The notes: generated by a model from the sequence alone, not told the origin. A stretch of 64,000 nt of DNA from Pyricularia pennisetigena (GCF_004337985.1 NC_043742.1:8225136-8289135), one strand, 5' to 3'; shown: positions 22,501 through 32,866, numbered from the stretch's first letter. Numbers and translations: made by a program.

Positions 22501-23291
22501 ATAATATTATAAATGAAATAGTAAACCCGCCGCTATAGTAATATACCAAAGTGTCTCCAGAATAACCCTAACGGCCCGTTCCGTTCATCTGTTTTGGCCG
22601 TGGTTATAGGGATTCGAAATGCTAAAATTAATATTATTATTTGTAAGCTAATTTTGAAGTTTTGTATTAATTTCGTGGCCCCCGTTGAAATGAAAATTCA
22701 GGGGGGAACGTCCGTACGTAGTTTTTAAAACCTTAAAAAAACTTTAGTAATTATTAAAACCGTAGGTCCGGTTTTATTTCGTAATGGGATTAACCACCAA
22801 AAACGTGATTTTCGGTCCACTAATAACAAAAATACGGGCTTTTTATTGTGAGGGTTGGGTTTAAAGGTCATTGTATTACTTTTTATAAAATCGAAAATGT
22901 TAGGGGGTGTAAGGAGTGTAACTTTATTCGTACGCCTAATAGAAATGGCTTTAACGTAAATGATATAGGTAACTGCCCTAATTTTGTCGAATTTAGGTAG
23001 ACTTTTTATAATTTAGCTGTTTCTTTTAGCAATAATAACCCTATACACCCCAAACGCCTATGCCATAACAGGGCTTTTTGGGCCTAGATTTCGTTACAAT
23101 CACATGCAATTACGTCTCCTTTAGGGGTTAACTTACCGTCCGTAATTTGCTTTAGGCTTGAAAGGAGGTAATTCACAGGGGCCTGCTTTAAATCCGATAA
23201 TTAAGGAGGTTTTAACAACGGATTTCTTATATGGGTAACCCCCTTTTTTCAGAAATAGTCCCACTTGAATTAGGTTTTATAAAAGGGTTAT
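19523..23291 (-). pseudogene. pol: Copia-A copy 4 pol (RNase H, reverse transcriptase, integrase)
   Basis: Reverse-strand Copia-A internal sequence read from the polypurine tract backwards. It holds the RNase H region (about 20340-20620) and the RT with the ANDCLLIGP active-site region (21062-21070). The conserved RT entry TRPVFQLKKDKNNKPIRYKTRLIIRGS lies in the open piece 21399-21599. The integrase core is around 22650-22880. All are broken by RIP-type stops. The copy continues at 23860 beyond a solo LTR. Confidence 0.88.
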
Positions 23292-23859
23292 TTTCAATTA
23301 TATGCGTAATTAAGTATGCAATGGGTCCATCTTTTTTGTATATAAGCTATAATAGATAGTGCCGAAGTGGGGCTGTCGCGGTTGTCGGATTTTTGATTAT
23401 ATTTTGTATTATAGGAGTTGCGATTCAGAGTGTCAGCGAAGGGGGATTAGCTTGTCCCGGTAATATACTCACCCTGCACCGGCAAATCAGCTACCCTATA
23501 TTGGGTTGAATTTTTAATCAAATTAATAAATTAGCGCGAACCCAGAAATGGTTTGTATAGGAATAAGGGTTTTTTTTAATAACGCATATGAAATAATTTT
23601 CCGGAAAATCGTGTGCGGCACCAGAACGTTTTTTGGCTTGCGGACCCCCATTTCGATGTTGGAAAGTATGTAAGGGAGATAAAGCAAAGTTTCCCCTCAC
23701 CAAAATATCGAATTTATTAATCCCAAAATTTAGCAAACCATTTTATTGAACGATTTAATGCATTTAAGCCCTGTTATTATAGGCTTCTGTAGCGCAATTC
23801 GCACCACGCCGCACCTAGGTTAATGCCTAAACCCCTGTTAGCAACCCAAATTATTAACA
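23292..23859 (+). repeat. Solo Copia-A LTR inserted in copy 4, opposite orientation
   Basis: 568 bp LTR with Copia-A copy 4 sequence on both sides. The 5 bp flanks are GTTAT (23287-23291) and ATCAT (23860-23864). They differ at two positions, both transitions, so they fit a GTYAT-type duplication altered by RIP. The start is mutated to TTTCAATTA. Confidence 0.85.
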
Positions 23860-24403
23860 ATCATTGAGCGGTTTGCCGGGTTTACAGGGCCGAATTTTAC
23901 GTGGACTTTTAGGGGTTTTACCGTTAAATCTCTGCGTTATTACAGGTGAATATATCGTTATCTCCGTGTTTTGTTCCGGATCTAGTTTTTCCGTTACCGT
24001 ATTCTTTTCCAGCTCCGAATCGGTGTAAATTCTATAATCCTCGTAATTTTCGGGGTTTACATCATTCGATTTTACCTCCAACGGGGCTGCGTAACTTTCC
24101 GTAACCCCCTGCAAAGACATGCTAAAAGCGGTTTTTTATCTACCTATTATATAAGCGTAATTCGTAATAGATTTATTTCGAATAAGGATATCGCAACCTT
24201 TTACCTCCAAATTAAACGAATGTTTAGCGGTATTAAGGCGGCCTTACGCTTTGTGATCTTTATTATACAAGGTTTTTTTAGTAATACCTAGCTTGTATTA
24301 TAGTGTATAAAACTATTAACGACATTTATTCCAAACGAGGGGATATATAAAACGTTATTTAACGTAATTGTTTTAAATTCGCTAGCTTTTGGGCCGTAAC
24401 GGA
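23860..24403 (-). pseudogene. Copia-A copy 4, protease-side remainder
   Basis: Continues the polyprotein interrupted at 23291. The open piece 23854-24120 contains NPENYEDYRIYTDSELEKN, a segment repeated in copies 2, 3, 5 and 6. The copy ends at 24403, where the Retro-B LTR begins within the codons for the post-protease region. Confidence 0.85.
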
Positions 24404-25047
24404 TGTGAACATGGCTAGCGCAGGGCTAATTATATTAGCTACCCTGCATTATCTTATAACTGCCAGCACGGGCTAATTCTATTAGTCACACAACAAATAA
24501 AACGTATACGCGTTTATTATACACACAAAGCTTTATATATCACGTCTTTGTTCATAGTTTCAACAATAAAACAAATACGTCATATATAATCTAGCTTAAT
24601 GGTATAATGCACGTACCATAATCTATATCATATATACGTTGCTGAAGTGCGTGGGTTCGAATCCCGTTGTGGTCGCAGATTTTCTGTGCATGCATAAGCA
24701 CAATAGGCCGTCAGGCCCAATGGGCCGTTAAGCTCAATGGGTCGGCAGGTTAGTCAAATAAATAAGGCCAAATCATGTGACGTGGCCCCGCATTCCGGAC
24801 ATCCGCATCAAAGATCTGCACCTACGGATTCGAACACGTAATTCATAATTTAGCCTTAGATTCATCACTTTCTATAACTTTCATCGATTTAACGATTCAT
24901 CGAATCGATTGTGCAACAATAATAAATTATCTCTATTACCCGCTAGCAGACGCTTATCTGCCATTTTAACGTTCCATCAGCCTTATACGTGATCTACTTT
25001 TCCCCGCGTTTAAGATTAAGCTTATTCTATCTCGTAACCTCCTTACA
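24404..25047 (+). repeat. Retro-B 5' LTR
   Basis: 644 bp repeat, TGTGAACATGG at the start and CTCCTTACA at the end. An inverted copy lies at 45490-46151, which has its own target duplication. Retro-B internal sequence follows on the right, so this is the 5' LTR. It was inserted into Copia-A copy 4. Confidence 0.88.
24592..24664 (+). promoter_or_regulatory. tRNA-like Pol III promoter boxes inside the Retro-B LTR
   Basis: TAGCTTAATGG (24592-24602) matches the tRNA A box with one G-to-A change, and GGTTCGAATCC (24654-24664) is a perfect B box. The spacing is 51 bp. The second LTR copy keeps the A box intact. A paired acceptor stem cannot be formed with the upstream bases, so this is tRNA-derived or tRNA-like sequence rather than a tRNA gene. 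Confidence 0.7.
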
Positions 25048-25870
25048 TTTTTAACCTGCGTGCGCTACTCCGAATGGCACAAAACCAAATTGGCAGGTAA
25101 TACCTGTTAAATAAGAGGCCATATAACGACAATTTTACAACTAGGCGATATTACCGCAATTAAGGAAAACCACAAAATGCGCGTACGCACCGGCATACAA
25201 ATAAGACGAAATATAAAAAAATACATTGAATCGCCAGGCACAAAGATTAGCTCCCGTATGACAGGCAATATGAACAAATACTAAAATAAAAACACAAATA
25301 TCTGTTTCGTGTACAAAAAACAAAACTGTGGATTTTGGAAATACATTGAAAAGGAAAAGGAAAACGTACGCCAAAAATACCACCAAACGTGCGACATATT
25401 GCGCAAAAAATAAATAGATTTTAACAAACTTTTAGCAAATTGAGAGGTAAACAAACCGCAGCCGTATAACGGTATAAATACAATTAACGACGAAGACGAA
25501 ACGAAAATAGCAAATACCATTTCGCACAATTCCTGTAAAACCAGGCGTACATTTATCGCGCAACGGGCGAAAATATATCCATGACAAAACCAATATAACA
25601 AATAAACCAGTTTATATTGCACAACCAATATAATATAACCTACTAAAATAAACTATAGGATATAAAAGCCGCACGTGTATTTACAATCGGAAAGTGCCAA
25701 ATATGGGTATATTCAAAAGAAAACCCCCGCGTACGCATTAATTAGATACCGATATTAATAAAAATACGATTTGGGGCAGGTAAATCTTATAAACCGTTGG
25801 AATTATAACAATCGAAAACGTATTGGGCACAATTATTCACCATATATTGGACGCATAAACCCTATTCCTG
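25048..25870 (+). pseudogene. gag: Retro-B gag/protease region
   Basis: A decayed forward frame holds a degenerate zinc knuckle at about 25303-25360 (CFVYKKQNCGFWKYIEKEK), where a Tyr stands for the second Cys and a Tyr for the His. Further on lies a protease-side segment. Many stops. The reverse-strand hydrophobic frames at 25141-25628 are shadows of this region. Confidence 0.65.
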
Positions 25871-27683
25871 TTTTGTTTGCACAATGGAAATAAGTTTAAA
25901 ATCTATTTTAATAACCTGGATAACGTTATCGTGGGGAAAAATAGTACCAAACCACCAACGGTAAGGAAATGGGGACACTTATTTTTCAATATCAATTATA
26001 CGGCAGCAACATCTTTTTACAAAACCAAAATTCCGAAAATTGTACAAAAGATTTGGCCATCTTCGCCCGGGAAAGTTATACAAACTGCTGAAAAAAGCAG
26101 GCCATTAAAACGTGCGATAAGAAATCCTGGAAAGAATTACCAAAATCTGCCACCAATACCAAATGCACGACCTAACATCTTATCGATTTAAATTTTTCAT
26201 TGAAAACGAGTACGAATTTAATTATAAAATTATAATGGATATATTATGGTTGGAAAGCAAATTAATCCTATACGTTATTAATAGTGCGATTAGACTCTAA
26301 ACTGCCATTTTTTCGAAAAACATATTTGCGCAAACGATTTGGAACGTATTCTGCAAAATTTGAATTTATATTTTTTTAGGCCCACCAAATATTATTACGC
26401 ACGATTCAAGGAAAGATTTCGCGTCGGAAAGATTTGACAGCAACGCAAAAAAATGGGAACTGCGTGCAAAGAAATGCCCATAGGGGCACATTGGGTATTA
26501 AGGAAAATGAAACGCGCGTACGCCGTATTAAAACGTGCGTACGATATTTTTTCCCAGGGCCTAAAGGGTAGTGCGGATAAAAAAAACTGTTAATCATATG
26601 CGTTATTTAGCATGTAATAGGTCCACTTTCATTTGTATATAAGCCACAATAAATAGTGCCGAAATGGGGCTATTGGGCTGTCGGATTCTCCGGTATATTT
26701 TGTGTGTTGCAGGAGTTGCGATTTAAACTGTTAGCGAGTGGGGTTTCACCCTGTGCCGGGTTTAACACCCACCTTGCATTTAAGACTCAGCTACCCTGTA
26801 CCGGGTTAAAATTTTCACCAAATTAGGAAATTAGTGCAAACCCAGAAATGGTTTATATGGAAATAAGGGTGTTTTTTCAACAACGTATACAAAATAATTT
26901 TTCGGAAAATCGTGTGCGGCACCGGAACGCTTTCTGGCGTGCGGACCCCCATTTTGATGTCGGAAAGTATGTAAGGGAGATAAAGCAAAGTCTCTCCCAC
27001 CAATGAATTAAATCTATTAATTACAAATTTAGTGGATAATTTAGTGCATTTAAACCTGTAATCATAGGCCTTATAGCGCAACTAGCACCACGCCGCACCT
27101 AGGCTAGTACCTAAACCCCTGTTAGCAACCCATATTGTTATTAAAAACTAATTTACAAATAACAGTTATAAGCTTAAACGATATAATTGGGCCGGATGGA
27201 TTAATCCTAACATTGTTAAGTTTTGGTGCGTACCCCAAAATTAACGAAGATTTAATATTATCGGCGACTATTGCAGAACGTGCGATAGCGTTGGCAAAGC
27301 TAAAAAAGGCGTTGGCGAAATATAGGCCAAAGTTTACCATTAATTATACGTTTAACATAAAAAAACGGACCGCGCGTACAAAACATATTTGCAATTACGT
27401 TGGGTAACCAAGTATTAATATGGAGGGAAAATATAGGACAAAAAAAGCCGTACCAAATACAAATTGTGGACTAAACCGATACCGCAATTTTTATTAATAA
27501 TAACCCCAAAACCTTCCTTACGACGCATTACAAACCGTTTAACCGCGATCCAAGAAAAAACTCGTACGACGAGGATTAAAACCTATTATAAAATAAACAA
27601 AATCCACACATATATTTAACGCCACCAACCCAATCAGCGCACAACCCGGAGGTATAAAACCATTCCAAATAGGAGGGTTTACT
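25871..27683 (+). pseudogene. int: Retro-B integrase, split by a solo LTR
   Basis: Read with the LTR at 26587-27143 removed. A zinc-binding part has FGH, AGH, ICHQ and a Tyr in place of the last Cys. The catalytic core has KIIMDILW and ITHDSRKDF, both Asp kept, and the Glu helix position reads KMKRAYAVLKRAY with Lys for Glu. The C-terminal part is LNDIIGPDGLILTLLSFGAYPKINED (27144-27410). I recognise this integrase type from LTR polyproteins common in Pezizomycotina, where it precedes an RVT_2 domain; no RT is kept here, so the superfamily is tentative. The element is cut by TIR-E at 27684. Confidence 0.8.
26587..27143 (+). repeat. Solo Copia-A LTR with duplication AAAAC
   Basis: 557 bp LTR. 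AAAAC occurs at 26582-26586 and again at 27144-27148. The last bases are altered to TTGTTATTA. It splits the Retro-B integrase frame. Confidence 0.92.
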
Positions 27684-29510
27684 TTAGTCTCAGTGCTCAG
27701 ACTAGACCCCCCTGCTTCGCAGTGGGGACCGAACGCTCCATATACCTTTCAGCCACATGGCTTTTCGACCAATTACATTGGCCGAAAAGATCGCGCTCGT
27801 TCTAGTCTGAGGACATTTTGTCGCATTTCGCCGTTTATGGCGGTACCACCAACGATAATTTGTCGCATTTCGCCGTTTATAACGGTATTATTAATAATTT
27901 ATTTAATATTACGATATCGTTAATCATTATTTCTATTAATATAGGGATTATTTGTGGTATTTTGCCGTTTGTAGCGGGTATATACGATATATTCGCATTA
28001 TGATGGCAGAAGAAAATGGTGTACCCATAATATGCAACAAATATTCGTATAAAAAAATAAATAAAAATTACAAAAATATGTAATAGTTTGCGTTGAATTT
28101 ATTGGAGTTTGCTAATTACCTGAATGCCGGCCGAGTCTTTGTAACCACTGTATTTGAAAAAATATTAAAATATTAAATAAAATCTGTAATTTTTTATTAT
28201 ATTTAATTTTTATTTTAAATAATGGTAGATAATATTGGTTTTAATTTAAATTACACTGTTTATAGCCTAGCAAACCTAATACTGCAAAGCGTATGCAATT
28301 ATCGATCAAAACAAAAGTTTTATTAATATTTTTATATTAACTAACATTTTGTTAAAAACGTAAATAATTTACGCAAAATTGGTAAGATTATAAGAAAATC
28401 CAATTCTGGCATTCTTTTATCAATTCATTGAAAACTCTTATTTTACTTTTTTTTATAAATTATATTTAATTAAATAAAGCAATAAATATACAAATGATAC
28501 AAATTTAGCATTTGTTTATATAAAAAAACAAAAAGGGCCGGTATTGAAAATTGGGTTTTACGTTGACGTTTATTTATATACATCATCCACTTCCTCAAAC
28601 TCTGGTTTTTTTAATATTAAAATTGGTAAAAATGTAAAAGCATTTCGATTGTAAAATATATATAAAATCGGATACACTTTACCCATCCGCATATTTAACG
28701 GCTTATATAATTAGATATACATACTAAAATGAAACATTATATTAGATATATATATACCACCCCCCACGTACAAAAACCACAAATTCTGGCTGCAAAACAA
28801 AAATAATCTAAAATTAATTACATAAAGCAATAAGTTTTATAAAATACACATTTAGCATTCTCTTTTATTAAACAGTTTTCAAAGCCGATAATACAAGAAG
28901 GATTGAATTTTGTCGTCTGTTTATAAACCTAATCGAATCTCTGAAGTTTTGGTTTCATTATCGTTAAAACTGGTAAAAATACAAACGAGTTTCGATTATA
29001 AATTGTATATAAAAAAGCATATACTTTGCCTATCCGCTTATTTAACTGCTTATATAATCTGACATATGCACCAAAATGTCTTTTAACGTTATATATATAT
29101 ACGACCCTCCACGTGAGAAAAGTATAAAATTTGGTCAAAAATTAAAAATAATATTAAAAAAAATCGAAAAAACAGTACCGCCATAAACGGATTAAGTGCA
29201 GGTGGTATCCAATTCGGCCATTATAAAAAATAAAAGAATAAATCAAATCGCTGCTAATAGCAATATTAAACATTATCTTCAACGATATTTTCTTTTTTCA
29301 ATATTTTGCGTAATGGTGGAATAATAAAGGAGTGTCGGTCGAAAAAAGGCCAAAAATACCGCCATAAACGGCGAAAATCGACAAATTGTCCTCAAACCTG
29401 AACCAGAGTGTTCTTTGGATGGACCCACAGGTACATTGCAAAGCCGCAATTGAGCCACGAAGTGGATCAATTGTGGAGCTCTGGGTTTCAGGGATGAGCC
29501 CTGGGACTAC
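27684..29510 (+). mobile_element. TIR-E element, near full length (1.83 kb), non-coding
   Basis: Begins TTAGTCTCAGTGCTCAGACTAG and ends CCCTGGGACTAC, the inverted ends of the same element found complete at 42816-44689 in opposite orientation. The left end is a nested hairpin: CTCAGACTAGA is answered by TCTAGTCTGAG about 100 bp later, with TTTTCGACCAAT-ATTGGCCGAAAA inside. Palindromes GCCGTTTATGGC and GACAAATTGTC-like recur near both ends. The interior is AT-rich with no transposase. No matching flanking duplication was found here, so one side may be rearranged. Confidence 0.75.
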
Positions 29511-29520
29511 CCTCACCGGC

Positions 29521-29787
29521 TTATAAACTATTTTAGGGTTCGCACGTATTGGCTAATTTGGTGAAGTTTTTAACCCGATATAGGGTAACTAATTCATAAA
29601 TGCAGGGTAGGTGTTAAACCCGGTACAGGGTAATTAACCCTATTCGCTGACCTTTAAATCCCAACTCCTATAATAAAATAAACGGATAATCCGATAACCC
29701 CGACAACCCCATTTTAGCACTATATACTGTGATTTATATATAAATAAAACGGATCCATTATATGCAAAATAACGCCTATAATTAACA
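29521..29787 (-). repeat. Copia-A LTR fragment
   Basis: About the last 270 bp (in this orientation) of the LTR, ending ATAATTAACA at 29787. The other half is absent; the break lies next to the TIR-E end. Confidence 0.85.
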
Positions 29788-29922
29788 ATCTGGATTTTGG
29801 GACCCTTTGTCTAAATAGGGGGTTAGCAAGGCAAAACCTATAAATAGTTTAATCACTGAAACTAGCCTATATATAAAACTCCACGTTTGCTCGAACAATT
29901 GTGCCTTTTATTCCGATTTAAT
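29788..29922. other. 3' flank of the secreted-protein gene
   Basis: Single-copy sequence between an LTR fragment and the stop codon. It should hold the 3' untranslated region of the gene on the minus strand. No clear polyadenylation signal was identified. Confidence 0.4.
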
Positions 29923-30527
29923 TCATGCATTGGGATTAGCTTGGCCTTTGCCGCCGTTGAATATGCCGCAACATCCTGGGATTTGATTTTGATGCGCTTC
30001 GGCGCGCTGCTTTTGGGCTTCGGCGCGCTGCTTTTTCGCTTCGGCGCGCTGCTTTTGCGCTTCGGCGCGCTGCTTTTGCGCTTCGGCGCGCTGCTTTTGC
30101 CTTGCTTCCTCCTTCTCCTGCTTAACTTGCTGTTTTTTGGCCTTTTTTTGGGCTTTTATTTCGGCCTTTTCCCTTTGTTTTGCTTCCCAAGCTGCGCGCT
30201 CTGCCGCTTGCTGTTCCTCCCATGCTTTGCGTTGCTCAGGTGTCGGGCTATCTTCTTCATCCGAACTACTTAAAGCCGCAGCCGCCCACGCTCGTTTGCT
30301 TAAAACTTCGCCGGCTGAAGTTTTTCAAATATTTATAAATTGGGTCAGCAGTTTTATAAGCTGAATGTCATATTTCCATAGGAATTTCGATATAGACCGT
30401 ATTTAAAATCGCGATACTTACTATTACTGCGGGCTATAATACCGTCCCCTTTTTCAAAAGAAAGCACGGGGCCCGTAAAGGCTACGGGGACCAGGGCGGC
30501 GGTAGCGAAAAAGAAAATAAAACGCAT
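29923..30527 (-). CDS. Predicted secreted repeat protein, two exons, intact (candidate effector)
   Basis: Two exons on the reverse strand: 30527-30422 and 30314-29923, joined across a 107 bp intron to give 165 residues with no internal stop. Start ATG at 30527 has A at -3. Residues 1-20 (MRFIFFFATAALVPVAFTGP) form a good signal peptide. LSKR at 40-43 is a possible Kex2 site, which would release a mature protein starting AWAAAALSSSDEED. Residues 61-107 are charged and helical, rich in Glu, Lys, Gln and Trp. Residues 108-142 are five 7-residue units of the QKQRAEA type, likely coiled coil. The tail is PGCCGIFNGGKGQANPNA. Codons are GC-rich and keep CpG, unlike all neighbours, and there is no sign of RIP. 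I do not recognise the family. Secretion is inferred; a host-directed role is only suggested by the setting in a transposon nest. No expression evidence is available from sequence. Confidence 0.78.
29995..30099 (-). repeat. Five tandem 21 bp units inside the coding sequence
   Basis: CAAAAGCAGCGCGCCGAAGCG and two near-identical variants repeated without gap, 105 bp in total, encoding Q/K-KQRAEA five times. Nearly identical units imply recent expansion or homogenisation, and copy number may vary between strains. Confidence 0.95.
30315..30421 (-). other. Predicted spliceosomal intron of the secreted-protein gene
   Basis: 5' site GTAAGT, branch-like GCTGAC with its A 30 bases before the 3' end, and 3' site CTTCAG, the first AG after the branch. 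Removing 107 bp joins the signal-peptide exon (ending after one base of a codon) in frame with the repeat exon. Reading through would stop at a TAA after 57 codons. Confidence 0.8.
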
Positions 30528-30840
30528 TGTTTTTAAAAGCTTTAATGGAATATCGCGTTTATTTTGGATTTCATTAATTGTAGGTGAAATTGGCAGGGCG
30601 TGAAAGATACATTAAGCGATTCTAAAATGAGCTTGCTAGTGTTGGAATTTGACCTCAATGAAATATTTAGATAGGGCGTGCGTCAAATGGTGATCGTGGG
30701 CCCGTTATATTTGAAATAACATAGTTAATAATTCATAATAAATTTAACCATTCCTGGTAAAAATGAGTCAGATTGAAAGTATTAATTGTAATATTATGCC
30801 TTTTTATATTAAGCAAAAAATGAAAAGTTAAATTGATAAT
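30528..30840 (-). promoter_or_regulatory. Upstream region of the secreted-protein gene
   Basis: Single-copy sequence of about 310 bp before the start codon. On the minus strand it contains a CCAAT-like GCCAATTTC around 30590. No clear TATA box. The repeat sequences start again at 30841. Confidence 0.4.
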
Positions 30841-30871
30841 ATAATATAGTTTTAATGCTTGAATTAAACCT
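30841..30871 (+). repeat. 31 bp direct repeat (partner 32461-32491)
   Basis: The two copies differ at two positions, both transitions. Each contains a RIP-altered left tip of TIR-E (TAGTTTTAATG). They flank a TIR-E fragment and a solo LTR. Confidence 0.7.
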
Positions 30872-31453
30872 TTAGTTTCAGTGTTTGAACTAGACCCCTG
30901 CAGGTTCAGAACGTTCCATACATCTTTTGATCATAGAGTTTTTTCGACCAATTCGATTGGCCGAAAAATCGCGTTCGTTTTAGTTTGAGGCTATTTGACC
31001 ATATATGCACTGCATCCGCAAAAAGTAACGGTATAAATATTGAAAGAAATCAAATATTTGAATAAAAGTATAAGCAAAAATTGAAAGAATTTAAGGTACC
31101 ATGCATTACATTGTTTGGAATTTTGTCATTTTTTGGGCTCAAAAACCGTTATTGTAACTGTTTTAGTTTTGTTAATGCTTAACCACTAAATATATTCAAT
31201 TATTGAATCGAAATAGGATTATAAATGAGAATTCTAAGTATGTATTGCACCCATTAGACCTCGGGCAGTTTTCCAATGCAGGCTATATATATTTATAATT
31301 AAAAATAAATATTTATTAATATCTTTATTTAATTTATTAAGTATGAGGTAGTTAAGCAATTAACCTAGTTATTTATAGAAAGAGGCAAAATTACTTCATA
31401 TATGATTAATTCGGTCTAATTCAAAGAACATAAAGATGAAAAATAGTACAAAT
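30872..31453 (+). mobile_element. TIR-E fragment 4 (left part)
   Basis: Begins TTAGTTTCAGTGTTTGAACTAGACC, a C-to-T version of the TIR-E left end, and keeps the internal hairpin TTTTTCGACCAAT-ATTGGCCGAAAAA. Its distal part (31220-31450) matches 41150-41370 of TIR-E copy 5. It is interrupted at 31453 by a solo LTR. Confidence 0.7.
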
Positions 31454-32463
31454 TGTTAACAAATGGGTTGCTAACAGGGGTTTAGGCATTAGCCTAGGTG
31501 CGGCGTGGTGCTAGTTGCGCTGCAAGGACTATATTACGGGGGTATAAAGCCTGTAGTTACGGGGCTTAAATGCATTAAATGCACTAAAGTGATACACTAA
31601 TTTTGGGATTAATAAGTTAGACTTATTGGTGGGGGAGACTTTGCTTTGTCACCCTTACATACTCTCCCTTACATACTCTCCGACATCGAAGTGGGGGTCC
31701 GCACCCTTGAAAGCGTTACAGCGCCGCACACGATTTTCCGAAAAATTATTTTGTATGGGTTGTTGAAAAAACACCCTCAGTTCTATACAAACCATTTCTG
31801 GGTTCGCATTGATTTGCTAATTTGGTGAAATTTTCAACCCGGTACTATGGTGGTAGGGGTAAAAATCCCCATCCCTGAACAGTGGTGGCGACTTTGCAGG
31901 TGGGTGGAACCCCGATCCAACATTGTATAAAAGTACGGACGCGTGCTCGTTGGGGTTCGGTAAAGTGTTTCGTTATAATGGCGATTAACGTGAATTTTAA
32001 TAGCGATTTCTTTTTTGCAGGGCTAAACAACGCGTTACGGCTTTAAATATTTAATAATGAAATATATTACAAAATCGATCGCGGCTGTAATTTCAGGTTT
32101 TGAAATCGTTAAATCAAATACCAATTGCGATACCTGCAAGAAAGTACAAAGTACCTGTGGGTCGAAAGTTTTAAATTATGTTAACGTCGTGAAAGTTACA
32201 TCGACAAATATACGGTGACAGGGGGTGGTCTTTTTTGCCTACCACCATAGTACAGGGTAGCTGACTCGTAGGTCCAGGGTGGGTGTTAAACCCGGTACAG
32301 TGTAATTAACCCCACTCGCTAACCGTTGAATCGCAACTCATGTAACACAAAATATAACGGAAAATGCGAAAACCCCGACAGCCCCACTTCAGCGCTATCT
32401 ATTGTGGCTTATATAAAAGTAAAAGTGGGCCCATTACATGCTTAATAACGCATATAACTAATA
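31454..32463 (-). repeat. Solo Copia-A LTR (longer subtype) containing MITE-F
   Basis: LTR of about 604 bp once the 406 bp insertion at 31845-32250 is removed. Starts TGTTAAC and ends ACTAATA (mutated TTAACA). It carries a local duplication of CCTTACATACTCTC (about 31652-31680). No clear target duplication. Confidence 0.88.
31845..32250 (+). mobile_element. MITE-F, 406 bp with 13 bp perfect terminal inverted repeats and TA duplication
   Basis: Starts CTATGGTGGTAGG and ends CCTACCACCATAG. TA stands on both sides (31843-31844 and 32251-32252), and the LTR sequence resumes exactly (CCGGTA / TACAGGG). TA duplication points to Tc1/mariner-pogo type mobilisation by a transposase elsewhere. The 60-codon reverse frame at 31845-32030 runs into the terminal repeat and is not a gene I would call. 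The sequence looks less RIP-damaged than its host LTR. Confidence 0.88.
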
Positions 32464-32866
32464 ATATAGTTTTAATGTTTGGATTAAACCTCCCTGTTTC
32501 GCAATAGGGTTCGAACGTTTTATATATCTCTTAACCATATAAGTTTTCGACCAATTACATTGGCCGAAAAATCGCGTTCGTTTTAGTTTGAGGATACTTT
32601 GTTGCCTTTTGCCTTGCATGGCGGGTATTTGCATGGTATATGCATTGTATCCGCAAAAAGTAACGCTATAATTATAGAATAAAACTAGATATTTGAATAA
32701 AGAAATGAATAAAAATAGAAGGGATATAAGGTAGCTTGCGTTCCATTATTTGCCATTTTGTCATTTTTAAGCGTAGAAATCGTTATTATGCCTGTTTTAG
32801 TTTTATCGATATTTAAGTCTTAAATATGTTTTCATATTCTTTTATGTTAATGTCTATATTTAATTC

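Noticed and set aside
24580..24678. A tRNA gene with intron
   Set aside because: A and B boxes and a T arm are present, but the bases upstream cannot pair with the 3' TGTGGTCGCA stretch, and the segment lies at the same place in both LTR copies.
25141..25628. Hydrophobic minus-strand frames resembling membrane proteins
   Set aside because: They are opposite to the Retro-B gag zinc-knuckle region, and their hydrophobicity comes from A-rich codons on the coding strand.
27684..29510. TIR-E as an autonomous transposon
   Set aside because: No frame with transposase motifs in any of the copies, including the complete one at 42816-44689.
29521..29787. Target duplication for the LTR fragment
   Set aside because: One end is truncated beside TIR-E, so no pair of flanks can be compared.
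29887..30364. Leu-rich forward frames over the secreted-protein gene
   Set aside because: Shadow of the GC-rich 21 bp repeats on the other strand. The minus-strand gene has start, signal peptide, intron and stop.
31845..32030. 60-codon minus-strand frame in MITE-F
   Set aside because: It ends inside the terminal inverted repeat, with no recognisable domain. Non-autonomous elements of this size do not normally code.
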